Below, piece after piece: positions 55,509 to 64,000 of a stretch of DNA of 64,000 bases. This DNA is from Microdochium bolleyi (lineage: Eukaryota; Ascomycota; Sordariomycetes; Xylariales; Microdochiaceae): the NCBI GenBank assembly GCA_001566295.1, contig KQ964284.1:27162-91161 (forward strand). The letters are read 5' to 3'. The translations under genes and the position numbers were made by a program. Numbering within the stretch: the stretch's first letter is position 1; each line of letters begins with the position of its first letter. The notes beneath the pieces were generated by a model. It was not told the origin of the DNA and ran no database searches. It saw only the letters and a list, made by a program, of their open reading frames with translations.

Positions 55509-58500
55509 TCAGCTCTTCTTTCCAAACAGCCCCTTGAACTTATCCCGAAACCGAGCCTCCTTCGGCGTCTCTGTCGAGGCCGTGTTATTGTGTACTTGCG
55601 CACCCTGGTTAGCTGTAAGCATTGCACTGAAGTCCGTCTTCGGACGGCGCCCATTCGGCGGATGATGATGATGATGGTGTGCTCCAGGCCGATGATGGTT
55701 ATCGTCGTAAGCCATGTTCTGCGCAAAGCCTGCTTGATCAACGTGGAGTAAATTCGGGCCGGGTGGTGGGAGTGGGAGCCTGACGTGCTGCGGCTTTGGC
55801 AGGCGCACCGCGGCCGTATTCGCGGCGTGTTGACCTGCCTGGGCCTGCACCGGGTGAGGGTGGGCGTTGTTCCCATTCTCTGGAACAGGCTGCCCATGGG
55901 GATGTCTCACGGGCTGGTGAGGGACACCAGTCTGTCCGGGCTGTCCTGAATGCGGAATGTTGGGCTTGTCGGCGGGCGGTGGACCCTGTGGCCGGTGCAA
56001 GTTCGGGACACGTCGCTTGTCAGGGGCTACACGATGGTTTGGTTGGGCATGTGCTGTGGTATCAGGCGGCTGGTGTTGATTCTCCCCCATCACGTCGCGA
56101 GCTATACCCGGGGCCGCAGCCCGAAGCAGCGGTGCAATATCATACCCACGTTTCAAGAGTGCACTAAAGAAGTCGCGTGCCTGTGCCGGGGGAGCTTTGC
56201 TGAAGCGACCGCCGCTCAAGATGAGGACGGATGCCAGCTCGAACAGCCAGTCTGCTCCAAATGAGCAGGTCTGGTGGACAGATTGCGGATCGACAAGGTA
56301 GTCGAGAGGAGTCTGCTTTGCGGTGTTAAGGCAGTTCGCATCAGCTCCGCGGTCATTGATCAGCCAGCGCGCCAAGCTGGGCGGACTGAGGTGGAGAAGC
56401 TTCCACTGGACGCTGGTCACGAAGAAGTCGAACGCGCCAGGGAAGGTCATGTCCACAGGCAACGAGGACTGGACGGCAGCCATTACCAGCTCGATGATGA
56501 CGATGGCAGTCTCGCGGTCGGGACTGTCCCACAGCCGCATCATCAGCGCAGAGACACCAACTGGGTCTCTGTTGACTTCAAAGCCGTGCTCGAGCAGAAA
56601 TTTGCCAAGCTCCACCAGCTCAGTGGCGGTTGACGCCTGTCGACCGCGGCGGGCCTCTATCCGGCCATAAGAGCGGGCGAAACGGCTCATGAGGAGCGTG
56701 AAGAGAGGCTCCTCCGCCTCCCTGACTGCGTTGCTGTCGTGTCGAGTAGCGTCCATGAGGTATAGCCAGAGACCGTTGTAAACGGCAAAGCTCAATCCGG
56801 AGCTGACTGGTGCCGGCAGCAGGTCTGGTGCAAGCGTCCGATAGAAATCGGAAGGGAGCGCAGCCAGGAACCCATACTGACTGACTCCCGTCGTTCTTTC
56901 AGCCTCTTTGGCATGAAAGAATATGTCCCATGACCAGTCTCTTGCAGAAGTGCCAGTGACCATCAGATGGACAAGAAACTTGACCATGAAGCTATGCCCA
57001 TTCTCCCAGGTCGTGCTGGCTCGCGTGCCAAGGACAATGTGTTTGAAAGTGGCCATCTCCACCCACTCTTTGCACGTTTGGTGCATGAGCTGGACGACAT
57101 TGCCAGATATGATGTCACGGCTCTTCTCTGCGAGGACCATCATGATCCGGACAGGTGGCAGATCATCCGCGACGGCGTTCACCAGGCCACCCGATATGGT
57201 CTTCAAGTATAGGTCGTATTGTGTCCGGCTGGCGGACTCAGCTGCAGTCCGATCGAGCACAGTGGGGCTGAGTCCAGCCGACACCAAACTTGGGATCTGC
57301 TCAATGGTAAGCTTGGTGGTGGATCTTGACAGACACTCGAGCAGGACATAGGCTTCTCTCGTGGACGAGCTTGGCAGCCGCTGAATGATTGTGGTGTAGT
57401 AGTCATGCAGCTCGCTCGGTACTGCTTGGAGGCATCGGCGCAGCTTCTGCGCAATGTCCTCGCTGGTGGCACCCGCCTGGAGAGCCACCATGCTCAAGTC
57501 GCGCAGAACCAGCTTGACCCAGAGGAAAACGCCACGCGCGCGGTTGGCGATGTCTTCGGCCATTGGGAGCAGGAGCGGGCGCGCTAGATCATCCTGGCGC
57601 AGCATCCCTGTGCAATACTCGCGGATATCCTCTCGCGTATGTTCATGTATCCGGAAACCCGGGCACCCGCTGAATTCTTCTTGAAAGACTGGCCATGGGC
57701 GGCTTGAGAATAGCACCCGAGCTTGAGTCTTGGACGTTGCAGGGTTCTTGACTAAGTCTTTGAGGAAGTCAGCCATTACCTCGGGCCTTCCGTCATACTC
57801 GTCCAAAGCGTCGAAGAACAGACAGACGCGAAGATCAATAATGTCTTGGTCGAACACTCGTTGCACAGCTTCCTCAAGATCCGCCCGGGTCCAACTTTGA
57901 AGCTGAATGTCCAGAAGGAGTTGCTGACGAGTTATCTGCCGGCTCGCGAGGTCTCGGATCAACTGCGACTGTTGGAATCGTTGCTTTTCTGATTTCTGGA
58001 ACCGAACCATCTCTTCCAGAGAGGCATCGTCCCGTATTTTTCTTGGTCCGGAGTCATACATCTTGTTCTGCGCCAGGAATTCTCTGATGATGCCGTCCAG
58101 GTCGATTTCGTAATGCCAAGCAGTGACCAGCTTCTCCAATGCGGAGTGCCCCAATGATTTGAGTTTGCGACTTAATCGCTCTACCTCACGCAGGAGAGTG
58201 TCTCTTGCACCGGAGGTGTTGGAGATCCTGTAGAAATCCGCGAGTAATGTGCGTTTGATGTCCAGGCTTTCCTCCGGACTCAGTCCTGGAATTTTGTCGA
58301 CTAGAACAACCAGCTTCTCTGCAGGGTCGATTGAGAGACGAGAAACTAAGAGCTCATGCAAGTTATGGTTATGACGGGGTTGTGCCTCCGATTGGAAGAA
58401 GGTGCGGACGTCTGCAGCAAGACTCCCATACCGGCCTGCAGCTAACTTTGCCTGCAGTCTTGCATCCAGCACGGAGCTCATGAGCGGAAACAAGCCTGGC

Positions 58501-61459
58501 TCTGCCTCAAGTAGTTGACCCAGGAGTCCACGTAGCAAGCCTTCGAACGACTTCTGCATGTGAGTGCCTCGGTGGTGGAAGAAGAAGCTCGCAACAATTT
58601 GGCGCTGCGGTGATCGCCAGCTGTGCAGCAATTCCGTCGTGCGGTTCTCGTTGATCAGGAACTTCATGAGGGTTGATTTGCCTGAACCTGGCTTGCCGCT
58701 GATCCAGAAGATGCCGGACCCTGATCGGAGCCACTTCACGAGCCCAACAGACGGGTCATCGAATGCCCAGTTGAAGGTATGGTTGAAGTGGTCCTCTATC
58801 TGTTCGAGTCTCTGGTTCATTTCGGCGGGCTTGATGGATTCGACAATGACTAAGAAGGAGTAATTAGCATTGTCAGGTTTATCTGTAAGAATTGGCGTCA
58901 AACATACACTCGTACTGCCATTTGGGCTTCATTGTGACCCCTCCGGCACTGTCTGACATCGACTGCATCTGATCGTCGTTCGTGATCAAACCGTTGGCCT
59001 TCGGCTCTTGTGGTCTTTCCTGTGCAACGTCAATGTTGTTCAAGGTGTCGTGGTCTGGCCAGCATATGGCTCGGATCTTGCTAATGAAGATTGAAATCCT
59101 GTGGTCTCCAGGGCCAAATTTGATCATGTTTGTATGACTTTCCTCTACCTGGATGACTGATTGAGCATCAGCGTCACACCGGTCTCCAGTTGCAGAAGAT
59201 CTGTCCACCATGACAGCGAACGAGCCGGCTCTACTTAATAACCCGACTGTGAGGTCCTGTACTCGCACTGTCAGCTAACTTGCCGCCGCAACGAAAGATT
59301 GAGCTAGGCAGGAGAAGTGAACTTACCCTTGTGATTGTAGATGCATGTGTCTCGTAGACCCAGAACATTCTTGCCTTCTCAAGATACGATACGCCAGAGA
59401 ACTGGGTTTCCAAGTGCTCCAAGTACTGAGAGTGATCCGACAGACTCTCAATCAGGTCTCGATTCGGCTTGCTGCCGACCATGGCCAACAAATGCGGGAC
59501 GGGTACACCTCTGCTGGGAGTTCCAAAGAATATCGCACCTCGGATCATGCTCAGGATGAACTTGGCGCGTTCGTTGCCACCAGCTAGCAGGACGAACAAC
59601 TGCTTCAGAAGCACCCCGCCTAGGCTGTGAGCAAGGAAAAGGAGAGGTCTCGTTGTAGGTGTGGACCACCCATTGGCTTCCAATCCGAGCATAAGCGATC
59701 TCGCAAGATCAACAATGGTCTGAACAGATCGTTGATCTGACACGGCCGCATTATAGCCATATACTATGAAGCGGACGCCCGGAAGAGCCTCTGGGAGAGC
59801 ATCGCGAAGCCACATGAATGAGTCCTCGGCTTGTGGAAGCTGCCAAGAGCTGAGTGGATGGGTGGCAATGCCGGACAAGGCAATGCAGTCGAACTCGTGT
59901 TCAGAGTCGTGAACGTTGTTCAGGACGGTAAGCCCGTTGAAGTGGGCATCGAAGATGAGAGGCTGAGAAAGGCCGGTGACTCGCTGCCTCCACTCGCGAG
60001 GATGATTTTGCTCAGAGGCGAGTGACGCCTGAAATGATTTCGGATCGGCTCTGAAGGATAGAGTCGCAACTTTGCTCTGCGACCAGTCGACTGCTGGTGC
60101 CAAAGAGTGGATCTCGACGTCGTGTATAGTGATCTCAGGATCGGCCAAGGCTGCAACGACAAGCTGGGCTACAGCAAGTCTGTCGACTTCGGATGGCAGA
60201 TTCCGAAGCCTGTACACTCCCAGCCGTTTGTTGTGGATGGCCTCTGTCCGTCTGAGCTCTTGCTCAATCTCGACGCGTGCTGGAGCTTGGGCTGGTGGTG
60301 GTGCTTGCGGTTCTTCCGAGACAACTTTGGCACTTTGTCAGCTGCTTGCCTTTGTATCACAGCGAAAACACGTACCAGCTTGAACAGAATCGCCCGCTGC
60401 CTTGTCTGTTGTTGTGAATTGTCTTAGCAGGGCCTTTGTAACTGCGGCAGCAGCAGCAGCAGCAAACGGCTGCCATCTTTTGTCTTTGTGGCTGTCGGCG
60501 TAGTCGCAAACGCCCTTGAGCACGATGCAGGGGAGCTCGTCCCACAAGCCGGCTGCCTCCATCTCAAAAGCGATAAGCTGGTGCGTGGTAGCGATTCGGT
60601 CCCGATCAGTACCAGACTTCATCACGGTGTCGCCCGAACCCACGTTTCCGACAAAGACCTTCACGCCTTCTCTCTGTGGCAGTCTCCGGCGAGTCAGGAT
60701 CTTGCCGATGTCGCAGTCCAGTTCTCGACACGAGGCAGCGATCGCCAACGGGCATGGGTGAGCGGTGTCGTGGCACTCGCAGCCGGCGCCGCTACGATGC
60801 TTGTGGGTGTATTCCGGTGGGAACAGTCGGTCTGATTTCGCGCCCGGGTAGCGATAGGTAGCTCTGCGTCCCTTTGCCACGGCGGCCATCTGGAGCTCGG
60901 GTAGGTACTGCGCCGCTCCCTGCTCGAGTTTCTCGAGGCCGTGCTCGGTCTGCATTGCGGCGAGGAGACTGCGCAGCTCGCGATTCGGTCGTCTGAGCGT
61001 GTCGCGAACGTCGTCCCGGGCCACGAACTGGCCTGGGTATTGCCTGCCGAGGTCGAACTGCACGACCTGCTGGCTGATGACTACATCGCCGAGGAGAAGC
61101 TCGCGGTCTTGCTCTGGGCTGGGCACGCCACCGCACACGCCAGCAAGGACGACGAGCTTGAGCTTGGAATAGCTGTGGCGGAGGCTGGCAGCGGTGCTGG
61201 CGCCGCTGACCTTGCCCATGCCGGGCAGGAGGACGAGGACGACATTGTGGTTGCCGATGCGCCCCGTGGTGTAGAGGTTCTGGTCGCCGGGCGCGCGGCC
61301 GTACGAGTCGCCATTAGTGTCCCAGAACTCGTCGACGGCGAGGCAGACGGCGTCGAACTCGAGGGGCAGGGCGCAGACGATGGCAATGTCGAAGTCGTCG
61401 CGGCGGGCAGGGCGCGTCGGCCCGGTCGGTGGCGGGGCAGCGGTCGCGCTGGTGGTCAT
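55509..61459 (-). CDS. NLR-type protein: PNP_UDP domain, SesB-like hydrolase, NACHT ATPase
   Basis: One gene of about 1,923 residues from exons 60376-61459, 59327-60324, 58908-59256 and 55509-58849. Domains: (1) nucleoside-phosphorylase/nucleosidase-like, about 20-345 (IVCALPLEFDAV, LAGVCGGVPSPEQ, FEMEAAGLWDELPC); (2) alpha/beta hydrolase of the SesB type, about 395-700, with elbow LAHSLGG (Ser594) and GAIFFGTPSRGVPVPHL; (3) NACHT with Walker A GKPGSGKST at 862-870 and Walker B LFFDALDE near 1160, separated by an unusually long helical insert; (4) a C-terminal region with one degenerate ankyrin-like unit (DRGADANCLNTAKQTPLDYL) and a Pro/His-rich tail containing six His in a row. The hydrolase exon has no early ATG, so it must be spliced to the PNP exon (51-base intron, acceptor CAAAG). 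Such proteins act in fungal heterokaryon incompatibility or innate-immunity-like cell death. Confidence 0.8.
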
Positions 61460-61952
61460 GGCAGGTCGGCCTCGGGGGGATCAATGCGAGCAAACATCGA
61501 CGGGATCAGTGATCCCTTACCGTGCATCTAGGGCAGGCGCACGCGCGCTGGCCGGGGCGATTCGAGCATGTGGCCTGGGACTCTGGCGGAGCGACCGAGA
61601 CGGGCGACGCTCTGCTCGTGACGCCTTTCTCCGAAGAGCTGCATGGGCAGAGCCTTGTAGGCACTCAGCCGCTCTGCTGATAAAGAATCCTGCGGGTGGG
61701 GGTGTCAGCCTGTATGCCTACAGGGGATGCCGGGACCCTGTACGGTTAAATACGACAGTAGTGCGTTCCCAGATAGTGTTGTCCGGCTATAATGGCGCAA
61801 TAGCTCTGTGGGGAGACGATAGATTATCTAATGGGTGGTTGGCTGCTAGATTAGGCTAGCGTAGGTAAAACCCCCGGTCTCTATCTATAGTATATTAAGC
61901 GAACCGCCTATCCTAAATCACTATCTAATAGCTAGCTTTGGGTTTAGGTCTT
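61460..61952. other. NLR promoter grading into RIP-like sequence
   Basis: The first 200 bases are GC-rich; from about 61690 the sequence becomes TA-rich with few CA or TG dinucleotides. No gene seen. Confidence 0.55.
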
Positions 61953-62478
61953 TGTGACGACTCGGACCAACAGGGGATTGTTTAGGCTGCAGAAGGCAGG
62001 ACAAACAAGGCCGCATGATCGGGCCAAGGACAAGGGCAGACATATAAGGGGCCCGGGGCGCTTACCTAAGGAAGTCACGCTTAGTCACCAAAAGCGGGGA
62101 CAAGGGTCCAAAGCTAACTCTTAGCAGTCGGCTTACGATAATACAGTGTCGGTCAGCGACGACGACCCGTCGCGGGTTCGACAGGACTCCGTCGTAACCA
62201 GGACATCACGATAAAGGACAAAGGGTATATAGTATAGAGGATTCCCTAGACAGACAGTCCTTACCTTTATACTTCAGCGATCAATCTAAGTATCATTCTC
62301 ACCCATCACTTAAACCAGTCACTCAATTAACGAGAGTGGTATCTCTTCCAAGAGACACGGCCAACACTAAGAGACGAACAATATTCGACAGTTATAATAT
62401 TACACGAGCTTTACCTACTTTCCAGAACAGTAACCCCGAAGCCCGGCGCTCTAGCTGACCCTAGAGGCCGGATCGTGA
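61953..62478 (+). mobile_element. Candidate 5' LTR of a RIP-degraded retrotransposon
   Basis: Begins TGTGACGA and may end near TCGTGATA at 62478, a near-inverted match to the start. It contains GGGTATATAGTATAGAGG at about 62224, a plausible promoter TATA. It lies upstream of the gag remnant in the same orientation. Borders are tentative because there is no second LTR in the window to compare with. Confidence 0.4.
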
Positions 62479-62935
62479 TATTTTGATCGCTCTTATTCGA
62501 GTAAGTATACCTTAAGTAATATTACTTATAATAGGTACCACAGTTTACAGTTATAAACAACTTACCACTGTACATTCTTAACGTAATCGGTAACCTTACC
62601 TAACAAATCGCACGATACTGTTTTAAACTAGCGGATCAGCCACAACAACCCTCTCAGCAGACTTACGTAACCACCAAGCCTACCCATTACAGTAAACCCA
62701 GCTGTAGGAAGCCTATTATCTACCTAGGACGCTACGAGGAACACTAACATAACTTCAATAAGAATATCTACGACACGTACTACTAACTAGTATACACCGG
62801 GCACAACTCCGAGTGTAAAGGACGAGAATTCACTAAGGCAACTAGTAGAGGACTTAGCGAAGCCCTCAAGAAGCTTAATATCAAAGTAGAATCCGACTAC
62901 AAAGAGTAAATATATCTTCGTCCGGCAGTAACTAA

Positions 62936-63880
62936 GGGGTTATTAACACCCTACCCCCCAAGGGTAAGCAACCGGAGAAGATAAGCGTCGACAATAACAG
63001 CGATAACGATAGCGACAACGAGGAAGACATTAAGGACCTGTAAAGGAAGAATCTCGAGCTTACGGAGATCTCTAACCGGTAGGCTATAACCATTAAAGAC
63101 CTCGACGCCGCCGTCGCTAAGCTATAGGATATCGTCAACGACATTAGGAACCGATAGGATTAATAACGACAGTAGTAGAAAGAGGACGAAGTCCTTATCA
63201 GCACCCTTAGGGACTAACTCAGGACCCTATAGGCGGTCGAGAAGATTGTCACTACCCCTATCAGCGGAAACCGTATTAAGTACCCCGAGCCTACTAAGTT
63301 CGATAGGAACCTAACTAAAGTTAAGGGACACCTTACCTCGCTTCGAGCGTACTAACTTCAGTACTCTTAACAGTACCCTAGCGAGTTATCATATATTATT
63401 CAGGCCGCAGGCTATCTAGAGGGACGAGCCCAGTAGTGGTTCTAACCCTACCTCTAGAAGGCTATCGAGGACCTAAACCTCGAGGAATACGACCCTAACA
63501 CTAGAGAGATACTTTCCTCAATCATAGGATACGAGTAAGCACTCGAGTCACTCTTTATAGATACCGACGAGAAACGTCGGGTAGAGCGAGAACTCGGCGA
63601 GCTACGATAGAAGGGGTCAACCTCGACCTATATCACCGACTTTAAGAGAATTATAACACCACTACATATAACGACGGAGACTAAGATCAACGCGTTCTAT
63701 AACAGACTTAAGGACGAGGTCAAGGATAAGCTTACGAAGATTATAGAGCTTCCTACAGACTTCGGTAAATACTATACCCTCGCTATTAAGATCGACACCC
63801 GTCTATATGAACGACGTCTTAAGCGAAAAGGGCCACGCCTGCCTAATATCACTAAGACATAGGTTACCCTACGTCAACTA
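62936..63880 (+). mobile_element. Ty3-type retrotransposon gag remnant, RIP-mutated and truncated
   Basis: One frame reads as a Gag protein through at least 17 stop codons, all TAA or TAG and none TGA. The first part has a coiled-coil pattern. The core starts KYPEPTKFDRNLTKVKGHL, with YIIQAAGYLEGRA and ALESLFIDTDEKR further on; these match the usual retrotransposon Gag layout (start of core, helix, and Trp-containing segment). The stops sit where Gln would be expected, the result of C-to-T change in CpA context, the hallmark of RIP. No protease, reverse transcriptase or integrase follows; the telomere begins directly after. Confidence 0.8.
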
Positions 63881-63888
63881 GTGTAACG

Positions 63889-64000
63889 GTTTAGGTTAGG
63901 GTCTAGGTTAGGGTTAGGGTTAGGGTTAGGGTTAGGGTTAGGGTTAGGGTTAGGGTTAGGGTTAGGGTTAGGGTTAGGGTTAGGGTTAGGGTTAGGGTTA
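63889..64000 (+). repeat. Telomere (TTAGGG)n
   Basis: Two or three imperfect units (TTTAGG, TTAGGG, TCTAGG) followed by about 16 perfect TTAGGG repeats to the window end. The G-rich strand runs 5' to 3' towards the edge, so this is a right chromosome end. Confidence 0.98.

Noticed and set aside
59327..61459. Two separate genes, a stand-alone PNP protein and a hydrolase-NACHT protein
   Set aside because: Only 51 bases separate the exons, the hydrolase exon has no early in-frame ATG, and splicing restores phase. Kept as the main alternative to be tested.
1..64000. PKS, NRPS, terpene synthase or CRISPR array
   Set aside because: No ketosynthase, condensation, adenylation-carrier or terpene motif is seen apart from the stand-alone acyl-CoA ligase, and there is no spaced direct-repeat array.

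Overview
The window is the right-hand end of a chromosome from a filamentous ascomycete (Pezizomycotina). It ends in about 110 bases of TTAGGG telomere repeat. The evidence for the group is dense genes with 40-100 base GT-AG introns, Zn2Cys6, C2H2 and bZIP regulators, a LysM/GH18 subgroup-C-type chitinase, a NACHT-type NLR, and a retroelement whose in-frame stops are all TAA or TAG (the mark of repeat-induced point mutation, RIP). Sordariomycetes fits best, but that is inference. Exon models were built by hand from splice signals, reading phase and family motifs; no alignment or search was run.

Layout. (1) 1-31.3 kb is a metabolic neighbourhood. In order it holds an acyl-CoA ligase running off the left edge, a short-chain dehydrogenase, a sugar-type MFS transporter, an HSL-type esterase, a Baeyer-Villiger-type flavoenzyme, a bZIP/DUF3425 regulator, a fused FAD hydroxylase and acetoacetate-decarboxylase-like protein, a CocE/NonD-type hydrolase, a LigB-type extradiol dioxygenase, a regulator with two C2H2 fingers plus a Zn2Cys6 cluster, a membrane-anchored aldehyde-dehydrogenase-like protein lacking recognisable catalytic residues, a 130-residue unknown protein, a cupin and a fumarylacetoacetase-like hydrolase. 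No PKS, NRPS or terpene synthase is present. The enzyme set reads as ring activation, hydroxylation, cleavage and C-C hydrolysis, so an aromatic catabolic or tailoring cluster is the working hypothesis.

(2) 31.7-48.8 kb is a secreted/interaction region: an M43 metalloprotease, a decayed F-box/ankyrin gene, a secreted beta-helix protein, a 1,385-residue LysM-CBM18-GH18 chitinase divergent from a four-LysM secreted protein, and a glutathione S-transferase with two in-frame starts.

(3) 48.9-55 kb holds an esterase pseudogene, a divergent MFS transporter/Zn2Cys6 regulator pair and an ankyrin remnant. The 3' exon of the regulator lies in TA-rich, RIP-like sequence.

(4) 55.5-61.5 kb is one large NLR gene. 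Its exons join a PNP_UDP nucleosidase-like domain, a SesB-like alpha/beta hydrolase and a NACHT ATPase. This double-effector architecture is the most unusual gene in the window.

(5) 61.5-64 kb is RIP-degraded sequence with an LTR candidate and a Ty3-type gag remnant, cut off by the telomere repeats.
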